DNA of 64,000 bases from the NCBI RefSeq assembly GCF_034366625.1, contig NZ_JAXMIH010000006.1, forward strand, positions 558,001-622,000. Reading direction: 5' to 3'. A program made the translations under genes and the position numbers. The notes under the pieces were generated by a model. It made no database searches, was not told the origin of the DNA, and saw nothing but the letters and a program-made list of their open reading frames with translations. Below are positions 45,982-57,900 of the stretch, piece after piece. How positions within the stretch are numbered: position 1 is the first letter of the stretch; each line of letters starts with the position of its first letter. Origin of the DNA: Prosthecobacter sp. (lineage in GTDB: Bacteria > Verrucomicrobiota > Verrucomicrobiia > Verrucomicrobiales > Verrucomicrobiaceae).

Positions 45982-48900
45982 TTACCTGCGGCGACGGCGC
46001 AACATCAGGCCGAGCAGGCCGAGCAGGAGGAAGAGCGCACGGGAAGGTTCGGGGACGACGACGACGATGCCGTTGCTGGCGAACAGATCGGTGTTGAAGC
46101 CGAGACCCGCCCCGAGGGTGATCGCAGTGAAGTCGAAGGTGGTCGCGCCGGTGATATCACCCGCCGCCGTCCAGTCCAGGAGGTCAAAAATGTCACCATA
46201 CTGCGGCACATAACCGCCGAGCACGGGGCCGAACTGGAAGGTGCCGGCGATGGCCGGTGTGCTGGCGCCCGTCACATTGACGCTGTCATGCTGGGTGACG
46301 CCGACCTGGTAGTTTTCATACGATGCCTGAATGGTGAGGCCGGTGAGACTCTGGCCGTTGGCATTGAAGTAGGTAAAGATGGTGGCGGCGTCATTGGTGG
46401 TGGCTCCGCCGATTTCAGCGAGGAGGAAGCCGCCAGCATCGATGTTCAGGGTACCGGTGAGGGTGAGCTGGCCAGCGCTGGCTCCTGGGGCGAGCGTGCC
46501 GCCGCTGTTGACCTGGACATTGCCGGCCACGGTGCCCGTGCCCCCGAGGGTGCCGGTGGTCAGGATCGTGACCGCGCCAGCACCGGTGGCGGAGCCGGTG
46601 GTGTTCATGGCGAGGAGGGTGCCGGCGGTGACCGTGGTGCCGCCGGTGTAGGCGTTGCCATTGGTCAGTGTCAGCGTGCCAGTGGTGGTCTTGTCGAGCA
46701 CCCCGCCGCCGTTGAGTTCGCCGAGTTTGGTGAGAGTGCCGGACTGGGCGGCGAAGGTCACCGTGCTCGCGCCAGTTCCGATGTCGTTGCCTGTCATGTC
46801 GAGCAGACCACCGTCAAGGGTCATGGTGGCGCTGGTGGTGCCCGCGCCGCCAGTGCGCACAATGTCGCCCTGCACGGTCGTCGTGCCGCCGGTGAGGTTC
46901 ACCGCCCCGGTGGCCGTGGTGCCCGCGGCTGCCGATGCCATTGTGATGGCCGTTCCGCTCGTGGCACCGATGGTCACGTCGCCACCGGTGACGTTCAAGG
47001 TCGCGGTGGCGATGTTGCCCGATGTGGAGGTCTGCCCCATTTGCAGGATGCCGCTGCCAATCGTGACAGTGCCGCCGCCGAGGTTGACGGTGCTAATGAC
47101 GTCACGATCTCCCGCGAGGGGCGTGCCCGTCTTGACGGACATCGTCAGGCTGGTCATGTCGAGGGTGCCGGTGTCGAAGGAGAAGACGTTTGTCAGCGTA
47201 TCCCCGCGGGTGGCCTGCGTGCCGATGGCCACAGCACCTAGCAAGAGGTCAGCATTGTGGCCGGTCACGTCGAAGGTGTTCTGTGCTCCTGCCACTGTGG
47301 CGACTCCCGTTGCACCACCCGTGGTACCCATGTTGAACGCAGCACGCCCCACCCCATCCGCCGCACGGACGGTGAGCGTGCCGGTGACATCCTGGAAGGT
47401 GACGGAACCAAAGTCGCGCAAGCCGGTGCCGATGTTGATGGCGTTGACATGGATGATGTTGCTTGTCGTACCGAGCTTGAGGCTGTTGACCTGACCAACG
47501 TTGCCATTGTAGGAACCAGCGCCGCCCACGGTGAGAGCGCTCGCGGTGATGGTGGTATCCTTCGCCAGGATCAAACTTCCAAAGCCAGTGCTGTTGGTCG
47601 TGGAAGTGCTGCTGACCTGCATGATGCCGCTCGTGGTGTTCAGGGACACGTTCATGGCACCCAATGCGCTGAAGTCGGCGGTGGCGATGTTCGTGTTCGC
47701 ATTGCCCACCTGGAAAGTGACGCCCGTGGCCACAGTATTATTGACAATGAATGTCCCGTCTCCTGAAGCGGCGAACAACGTGGTGGAGCTTGCCAGGCTG
47801 CTGCCCAGCATGACGTTGCCGTTGATCGTCAACGACTTGGTGGCATCAATCGAAAGGTTGTTGGTATTGACGGCGGAGTTGGTCTGCACCGTCATGCTGC
47901 CAAAGGTGGCGTTCTCCTGAACCTCCAGGCTGCCTGCGGTAGTGATGGCGTTGGTGCTGCCGAACTGGAGTGCTCCGGTCAGGTTCTGCACAGCGGAGAG
48001 GCGGAGGATACCATTGTTGATGCTCGTTGCGCCGGTGTAGGAGTTGGACTGGTTGAGATTCCAGGTGTTGGTGTCAGTCTTGATGAGGCTTAGCACGCCA
48101 CCGATCTCGGTGAGGGTACCGATGGAGTTGATCAGAGCGACATCTGAAGTGCCGCCGAGGTTTAGGGTTTTGTTCCCGGCCATTTCAAAGCGGGCACCGC
48201 CATAGCCGATGGCACCAGAACCACTACCGTTCAGGGTTACAGCGCCCGTGGTCCCCTGCATGCCGATGAGTCGGCCGCTGGTGTGACCGGTGCCGGTGTA
48301 GGTAAGAGTGGTGGCTGTGGTGGTCAGGCCCATGCGGATGATGCCAGCCTCCGCCGTGGTCGGAGCGCCGAGCGCGCTGGCTCCACCGCCGACGTTGGCG
48401 ATGCTGTTGAAGCTCAGTGTGCCGGACTGAATCTCTGTTGTTCCGGTGTAGGTGCTAAGACCGGCCAAGGTGAGGATGTTGGTCTGATTTTTAAACAGCC
48501 CGCCCGAACCTGCCAGCACCGCGTCCACCGTTATATCACCCGTGTTGCTGAAGAAGAAGCCGGTGGAGGCGTTGATCGTGCCCGTGCCGGTGATGACTGG
48601 GCTGGCACCACTCGTGGAGACAAGACTGGCGGTGATGCTGTTGGTGCCGAGAGCCAGAGTGGCTCCTGCACCGATGCTAAGGGCACCACCGTTGCCGGTG
48701 GCATTGTTGGCACCGACGGTCAGCGTGCCGCCGCTGACCACTGTCGCTCCAGTGTAGGTGGCGGCGGCGTTCAAGGTTAGATTGCCCAAGCCGACCTTGG
48801 TGAGACCGCCGAGGCCGGAGCCGACGCTGTTGGCAAGGGCGAGATCGATGGTGTTGGTGTCGATCGTGCCACCGCCATCCAGCAGGGTGATCGTGCGAAG

Positions 48901-51900
48901 TGAAATATCGTCAGTCAAAGTTGTGCCGAGGCGAAGGGTGCCACCAGCGAAGACGAGGGAACCTGTGTTACCGCCGATGTTGTCGAGGTCGGCGATTTCG
49001 AGGATGCCTTCGTTGACTGTGGTCTTGTTGGCACCTCCGCCAGCGGTGTTCACGGCGGATAAGATGAGAGTGCCACGGCCCGATTTGGTGATGTCCGCAG
49101 CAGAGGTAAGGGGCGAGGAAATCGTGGCCGTGAGGGCCTTGGTCGGGGCACCTGAATCGGGGTTCACGACGTGGATGACGTATTCATTGGTGGCACCGAC
49201 GGTGATGCCGCTGTCGAAGCCTCCAAAGGTGATGCCGTAATCTCCGGCCACTGCCGCAGGGTCCAGTGTGAAAAGCATCGCTCCGCTAGTGACTGCGAGG
49301 GACTCGCCGACACCAGCGCCGGTGACCGCATGGGTGGCACTGGCGAGGCTGGCATTGTGCAGCACGAGCGCATTGATGGTTTTTGCGGGGCCCGAAGCAA
49401 CAGCGAGTGCCCCCGTGAGGGACTCGCGGATGTTATCCGTCGGCAGCACCTGGGCACCAAAGGTATTGTATTCCGCCAAAGTAAGCGGGCGGAAACCAGA
49501 ACCGCTCACATAGGTCACGAGCGAGTTACCCATGTGCGTGGCTGCGAGAGCTCCGGCGGTGGACTCACCGATGGCCCACGGCACGATACTGATGTTCTGC
49601 GACGCGGCTGCTCCGCCTCCGCCGACGAGGTTGGCTGCATTCGCGATAAACGCCGTCTGATTGGTCGCGTCGCCGATACGGAACTCGTTTTCCTGAGAAG
49701 AGGCACCGCCGAGGTTCGTGCCGCGCACGTTCAGCGTCGCGTCGTTGAGGCGGACGAGATCACTGATGATGAAGTCCGCGTCATCATTGGTGGAGCTGGC
49801 TTCCATGCCGATGTAGCTGGCTCCCGTGTTGAGGGTGATGAGTCCGACGGTTTCATCCCGGGTGGCGTCGTTGTTGTTCCGAAGGCTGAGTCCGCGCACG
49901 ATGGTCGGAGACGCCTGAAAGAAGCCGTCGGCCGAGTTCAGAGTGATCGGTGTGGTGTCAAGAATTCGCGTCGTGGTGATTGTGGTGGCCGTGTTGTCGA
50001 TGTCGAGCGTGCCGCCTTTGTTGATGCGGATGTTACTGGCATTGATCTGGCCGATGCCATTGATGGTGACCAGACCGGACTCCACAGTGAGTATGCCAGT
50101 GAAGCCGGTGCTGACGTTGCTCAAGGCTAGGTTGTGCGTCCCCTGCTTGATGATATTGCCATCCCCCGTGAAGAAGCCCGCAAAGGTCGTGCTGCCGCCG
50201 CTGTTGTTGATGGTCAGGGTGTGGGAGCCGACGGCCACGGTGCCATAGTCCCCGTCCGTATTGCGCGAACCACCCTGGAGACGACCGATGGTCTCATCCG
50301 CAAGCAGTTCGAGGGTCGTGGGCCTGCTGGCCGAGAGCGTGACGATCGAGGTGTCGCCGATGGAGTTGCCGGAGACTTGTAGGGTGCCCTCCTGGATTTC
50401 GGTCAACCCGGTGTAAACATTATTTCCACTGAGCAAGAGGGTTCCGGCACCCGTCTTCGTCACTCCTTGGTTGATGCGGATGTCGGAGCTAATCTCGAAG
50501 CTCTGGGTGCTGTCCTGGGTGATCACAAGCTCTGTGGCACCCGAAGCCAGCGTGCCCCCCATCATGGAAGGCGTGCCGCCCACGTTGCTGGTGATGAGGA
50601 ACCCACCGCTGCCGATGATGAGAACGCCAGTGTTCGACATGGCCACATCGGAGCCGCCCGCTGTATTGAAGCGCAGGCTGTTGATGAAGGCTCTCTGAAG
50701 CGTGCCGGTGAAACCTGTGGTTTCATCGGTGATGTGGTCACCTGTCAGCCATGTGGTGACATCATTCTTGGGCGTCGAGGCGAGGGCGACAATGTTGCCG
50801 AGACCAACGCCCGCCGTATTCTTCGTGGCAAACCAAGTCCCTGTCCCATCTTCCACCGTGGCGTAGGCCGCGTCAGAGGTGACCGTGGCACCAGTGCCGA
50901 GCATGCCGAAGGCGCTGTTGGGGCTGGTGGTGGTGATACCATTGGTGGCACTCTGCGTCCCGCCTGGCAGCATGAGACGGATGGTGCCGTCCTGGGCAAG
51001 ATTGCCCCGGGTGATGGCACCGAAGTTCAGCACAGCATCCTGCCCTGTGCCGCCGGTGACCTGGATGGTGCTCGAGCCGCCGGTGGCAAGAGTGAGACCG
51101 GTGACGCTCTGTGTGGTGGCCGCGCCGTTGTTGCCAATGAGGTTGACCCTGGCACCGCGCATGTCGAGCGGCTGGGTCACATTGATCTTGGGGGTATTGC
51201 TGACCGTGTAATTCAGGTTCAGGATGCCGTCGTAAACGATGGTGTCGCCGGTGGAGAGGAGGCCACTGTTATCGCCGGTGAGCGTCACGGTGTTAGAACT
51301 GATCTTCTCCATCGCTTCGGTAGCCGCTAACGGAGAGGCGAGGTTCGCGTTCACCGTGCCGCCGTAGAGGTCGAAATTGCCCGTCACGGTGAGGGTGCCG
51401 GTTCCATTGACAAGGCCGGAGCGGTCAAGGTTGCGGTTCCCGAAAATGAACCCCGTCACGGTCTGGTTAAAGGTGCTCATGTTGAACGTACCCACCCCTG
51501 CTCCGTCGGTGCCGATTCTCAGTTCGTCGAACTCCGTGGCGACCACCGCATCGTTGGCTCCCAGATTGATCACCCCATTGGTGTAAGCTTGGAGGGTGCC
51601 CGAGGTGAGGGTCGGCGTATTGTATGAGAGGACACCGGTTCCATTCAGGTTCAGAGTAGCTCCGGCGATGACGGCAAAGTCGTCGCGCACCTGGAATAAC
51701 CCGCTGTTCAGATTCAGGATCGTGTCGGCACCGGTGACGACCATGGCATCGCCAACGCGGCTGGTCGCAGTGGTATGTGTCCAGGTGCCTCCAGTAACCG
51801 TCATATCCGCTTCATCCCCTGTCTGGGTGATTCCCCCGCTGATGATGCCCTCGCTGCCGGCTGCGCCGGTCAGCGTGATCTTTGTCCCATCGGTGATTGA

Positions 51901-54900
51901 CACAATGTTAATTGCGCCGCTGTAAGTGATGGCGGCTCCGCCCGTGCCGTTGGCCGAGAGGATGCCGGTGCCAGTGATGCTGATCGGGCGATTCGTGGAC
52001 TGTGCGCTGGCGCCAATGAAGCGGAGCGTGCCGCCGGCGATGGTAACGGCCGCGCCGTTGCCAAGTGAACTGGCACCACCGCTGATGTCCGTGACAGTGT
52101 TGAACTCCAGTGCACCTTCTGAGAGAGAGATGTTCCCGGTGAAGCTATTCGCCCCGGTGAGGCGGATGATGTCATTGGTCACTGCCCAGGCACCCGCGTC
52201 ATCATTGATCGCGAGTGAATAGCCGGAACCGCCATCAGAGATGATTCCGGAAATGGTGACAAAAGAGTCGGCATCGCCTCCGTCTGCGGAGATGCTGCTG
52301 TTGCCGCCGAGGATGACGTTTCCGGCAAGGTTGAGCGTGCTGGAGGCATCATTAACGGTAAAGCGGGCCGAGGCACCCGTGCCACCGGAACCGAGAGTGG
52401 TGACCCCGTTCTGATTGACCACATAGTCGCTGGCGAGAACAGCGCTGATGTTGTCAATCAACACCTCTCCAATGGACCCTGCGGCAAAGGTCAAGGCACC
52501 AGTGCGATTGAGGGTCTGACCGTTGATATTCCGGTAAATGACCCGCCCGAGCGTGTTGAAGGTCACTGCACCTATGTGACCGGCATTGGCCGCAGTCGCT
52601 GGGAGGGAGGTGAAGTCCACCGTTCCGCGTTCAAAGGCCAGTTCGCCGTCCCAGGTATTGGCCAGGTTGTTGATCGTGAGGGTGCCGGTTTCCGCATTGC
52701 CGGCAGTGAGCGTGTCCACGCTGTCCACCGTCAGCCTGCCCGAGCCGCTGAGCACGTTGGTGAGGGTGATGCTCCGGGCCGCAGTGGAAACGACGGCGGA
52801 ATTGCTGTCCCGCATGTTGATGAATGAGTTACCACTGACATTCACCGTGCCGCTGTAGGTCTGGGTCGCAGTACCGGCGGAGAGCGTGCCACCCGCAAGC
52901 GTCAGAGGCATGGCCAGATTGGTCGTCGTGCTGGCGGCTCCGTTGTAGAAAAATACACCGCCGGTATTGACGGTGACGGTGGCGAAGTTGCCGTTCACCG
53001 CGTCACCGAGGGCCGCCACGTTGGTCATTTCCAGCGTGCCTGCATTGATCGTCACGTCGGCCGTGTCGCCACTATTGAAGGTCGGGTCGGCAGCAGCGGT
53101 GAGTGTGACCTTGCCAAGACCTGTCTTGGTCACGTCTCTCTCGCCCAAGAGCGAGCCCAGGGACAGGACGGAACCAGCGTCCGCCACATTCCAAGTCTGA
53201 CTGGTGGCCAGACCGCCGAGGCGCACGGGGCCGCTGATGGTCACCGCCGCAGGTCCGCCTGCCGTGATCTTGATGCCGTCGGTCGCAAGTTGTGGGGCGA
53301 TCTCGATGCGGTTCGTCGTGACGAGACCGGGGCCGATCGTCACCGAAGTCGGCGTGTTGGCAGGAGTCGTGGATGCCTCGAAGGTCAGCGAGTTGACCTT
53401 GAAGTTCTGCTCCAGCGTTGTTGTCACGGCAGCGTTCGTGGGTGCGTCCCACTGGAAGATCACGTCTGTGCCCTGCCCAGGGGTGGAAAGGGCGGGAGTG
53501 GTGCCAGCCTTGTCTTGGGACCAGTTGTTGGCATTGGCATTCCAAGTGTTGTCGGTCAGTCCGCGCCAGTAGGAAGAACCCGTGATGAGCGTTCCAGTGG
53601 TGATGAAGACGCTGTTGTTATTTGCCGTCAGTGTGATGGAACTGAAGCCGCCCGGGGTGGCCCCGAGGATGTAGTCGGTGTTCGCGAGCACCCCGCTCGT
53701 GAACCCGCCGTCCACGAAATTGAGCAATTCATAAGTCTGCCCGGCATTCAGCCCGGTGTCCGTGAGGTTGAAGGTGATTTGATTGCCGGTAAAAAGAGAG
53801 AGCGTGCCTCCAGTGGTAAGGATGAAGGTATCCGTGTTCAATTCATCGCCATCCACGGTGAGATCGCCAACATTGAGATTCAGGCTGGTCATAGTGCCAC
53901 CGCTAGAGCCAAGTTGAAGGCTGGTCAGCCCGCTGAACTTGCTGCCCGCGCCGTCAAGGAGGTTGAGAAGCCCGCCGTTCTCAACGACGACACTCGTGAT
54001 GGCAGATGGGGAGGTGATCCCGCCACTGAGGGTCAGGGCGCTGCCGCTATTGGTCACGCTCAAACCCGTTGTACCATTGAGGGCGGAGGCAATGGACATC
54101 GAGCCGCCGTTGACGTTAGTGGTGCCTTGATAGGTGAGCGTCACCCCTGTGAGGATCGAGGCACTGGCCGTGCCTGTCTTGGTGATCGAAAGCGCACCCG
54201 CTCCACTGTCGGTGATCGTGTAATTTCCGATGCCGCCGATGGTCACTGCCTGATCGTTTGCCCCAAAGGTCAGCGAAGCCGCAGTGCCAGAAGTATTGTC
54301 GATGATGGCGGTGCCAGCCGTGTTCGCGGTGAGCCCATTGATGGTCTCGGTCTTGCCATTGAGATCAAGGGTGGCGGTCAGTCCCAAACCGGGATCCAAA
54401 ACGACTTCGTTGTTCGCGGGATTGACGGCCCCGTTGGGAATCACTTCGTTTGCACCCAGACGGAGCGTTCCGGATGTGATCCTCGTCCGCCCGGTGTAAG
54501 TATTGGCTCCACCCAGGGTGAGGCTTCCGGTGCCCGCATAGATGACCCCGAAACTGGGCATCGTGCTGCTGAAGATGCCATTGAGGATCGTGTCGCCCGA
54601 GCCGTCGAATCCAATGCCCAGACTGGTGGTTCCGGCGGTCGCGGAGTAGTTGCCGCTGAGGGTCAGCGTCTTGCCGGACACGATGTTGTTCCGGATGAAA
54701 CGCGTGGTGCTCGTCGTGGAGGGATCCGTCCAGAGTCCCGTGAGGTTGATGCTGTAATCGCCGGTGAAGCCCGCGATGGTGCCGCTCGTAGCGGACTGCG
54801 TGATGGGATTGGAGATCGTGCGGTCGCCACCGTAGGCGAAAACGGTCCCGTTGCTGATCGTCAAGGTGCCGGTGCCTCCCAGTGCGTTGTCATGCCCGAT

Positions 54901-57900
54901 CCCCAATGCACCGCCGGTCACCGAAGTTCCACCAGTGTAGTTGTTGTTGTTGGTCAGTATCCACGTCGCCGAGCTGTCCACGGTGACCCCAAGAATCCCC
55001 CCGTTATCGGACAACTGACTGGTTATCATGTTGCCACCGGCATTGACGCCGCGCAGGAACAGGGTCTTGGCACCGGCGACCATGTCATTGGCCACGTTGG
55101 TGAGGATCAGCGGACCGGTGCCGTCGGCGTGGAGTTGAACGCTGCCCGTCGTGGTGTTGAGCCGGATCTTGCGGTCACTGGTCTCGCCGGTGCCAACGTA
55201 TTCCAGAATGCCTGCGCCCGTGCCGCCGTTGCCGATGGCAATGGCCCCGGCGTCCGTGTTGCCAAGGGCCGAGTTACCGACGCTGGTATTGCCCGGCGAG
55301 GTGCTGAGGCCGAGTGTCTCCACCACAAGGGTGCCCGCCCTCAGCAAGGTCTGGCCCGTGTAGGTATTGGCTGCTCGCAGATTCAAGATGCCCGTGCCTT
55401 CTTTGGCGAGATTACCAGCTCCGGTGATGATGCCGCTGATGGTGGCAAAGTCCGATCCAACGCTGGTAAAGTCACCCACATTGATCTGGCGGTAGCCGCC
55501 AGCAAGAGTGTCGGTGGCGACGCTGGTGCCCGCAGTCACGCCTGTGGCGGAATTCAGGGTAAAGGTCGTCGGACTCGTGATGGTCGCGATCGTGTAACCC
55601 GCCGGGATGTTCGGGTTGTTCGCGATCGTCTGTCCAATGGCCAAGCCAGCGGTGGTGCCGCTGGTGAGAGTGACCGTGGCGCTAGCTGCGGTGGTCGTGG
55701 CGTTGACCGTAACTGCAGCGCCTAGCGTAATCTCAAACCCACTGATGATGTCCACGTCGGAGCGGGAAACTCCGGAATTGTTCAACAGCAGGGCACCCGT
55801 GCCGAGGAAACCCGCCGTGCTGCCCCAGACGTTGCCCGTGCCGAGATCCACCGTCAGCGGCGAGCCTCCTGCGGAAAATCCACCTGCACCATGCGCCGTC
55901 CACTGAACCTGATCAGCACCCGTGCCGATGGCGCGGCTAAAGGCTCCGGAACTGGCGAGGGAACCTCCATCCAGGACCAAGTTCGAAGCGGTCGGAAGGC
56001 TGATGCCGTCGCTAACCGAAAGAGCACCGCCACGGATCGTCGTGGCACCCGAATAGCCGTTCGTGGCTTCCAGGAACCAGAGGCCAGCATCCGCTTTGTA
56101 AACGGAAGTAGCCGCAGCGCCGTTGTCGTTGATGATCGGGAAGAAACGGTTGTCTCCGGTGGACGCCCCCCCGAGGACGAGACCCTGGGGATTGCCAGTG
56201 GCATTGGCACCAAAAAGGAGCGCCCCGGTGTTGGTCCAACTGCTCGTCGCGCCATTGACCCCGTTGGACTGGATGCGCGCCCCGCCATCGGCACCACCAT
56301 TGAAGGTGAAGAGACGGTCCGTCTCGTCGTTGGTCGTGCCCGTGTAGCTGAGCCCCCCGTATGCCTGAGTGGCGCTGGTGCCGTTGAAGATGAGGTTGCT
56401 AGCCGCATTGCTGGAGGCACCGATGCCGCTGGGGTTGGTGCCGTTCTGGAGATTGTTAATGGTCACGATGCCCGTGGAGCCGATCGTTGTACTACCAGTG
56501 TAGGTGCTCAGGCCCAGCCAAGACTGGCCGCCTGTGCCAAGTTTGACCACACTCACCTTGCCGACCCCGCCGTCCTCAATGATACCGAGGGAGGTGCCAG
56601 TGCCATTGGCACCGCCGACCGTGAAGGTGACATCGGTAGTGGCACTGGTATTGCGCACGATACCGTTGTTGTTGAAGGCGTTGGTGCTGGTCGCGAGCGT
56701 GACGCCGTTCAGTTCGAGGATGCCGTCCTGACGGATGGTCAGCGCGGCGGCAGCGCCCAAACGATCAGCGCCAGCGAGACGCACGGTACCTTCGTTGATG
56801 GTGATCGTGCCGGTCTGAGCGTTCGTGCCGCCCAGACGCAAGGTGCCTGCGCCCACCTTGGTAAAGCCACCCGTGGTCGTCGCGGTGATCGGAGCATCAA
56901 GTGACAGCGAGTTGGCCCCGCCATCCACATTGATGACCAGCGCACCGCTGCCACCGGTGCTGACGCCGGTGCCCGTGATGGAGCCGGAGCCGCCGGTCTG
57001 AATGATACCGCCCGAGGCATTCGCTGTGCCTGCGGTGCGGATCGTCAGGAGGCCGGTCATGTTGAGGGCGGTCGCTCCATTGATTCGGAGAGAGTCGATG
57101 GTCACCGCCGCGTTGCTGAAGCCAGCGCCCGTGATCTCCATGCTGCGCGCCGCCGTCAGCGCGGTAGAGGTGGTGGCAAAGTCCGTATCGGTCGTGTAAT
57201 TCGGCGCGCGCAGGGCCGTCGCAGCTCCTGGCACAAAGGCGAAGTCAGAGCCATTGTAATAGAGACCGGCATTCGCGATGTTATTCACGATAGCAGTTGT
57301 CGTAAACTTGACGGTATCACCGCTGGTGGGCGCGACGATGTTCACCGTGCTGCCGCCGCCGACAGCGCCGAGCGAGGCGAAGACAATCGAGGCGGTCCCA
57401 CCGCTTCCAGGAGTGAGCCTGACGGTGCCCGAACCAGCGGTAGGAGTCAGGACTCCGAGGGTTTCCACGTTGTTGGTGCTGGCCTGGCCGAGCAGTTCCA
57501 GAATCCCACCCGCATAGACGTTGGTGGCGTTGAACACGATGGCCGACGCATCGGCAAGGATGGTCGAACTCGCGGCATTGGCCTTCAATTGCAGTGTGCC
57601 GTTCGAGATGGTGGTGGCCCCGGTGTAGGTGTTGGTGCCAGCCAGAATCCAGCGACCCGCGTCGATCTTAGTCACCAGCGTGGAGCCATTTTGAACGATG
57701 GCCCCATTGATTGTGTTGGCCCCGATGTTCGTACCGCCCAAGGTAAGCGTCTTGGTGCCTGCACCCGTGGCGGTGAAGTCCGCGTTCAGCACCAAGCCTG
57801 GACTGGTGCCGGTCTGGTTGGCGAGAATGGTCGCGGCACCCGTCGTGCCCGAAAGGTTGATCACCTTGCTGGTGGTGAGGTTCGCCAGCGAGACGTTGTT

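Noticed and set aside
53290..55725. 811-codon plus-strand frame opposite giant gene 2
   Set aside because: Antisense shadow of PATR-coding sequence; composition only, no motifs.
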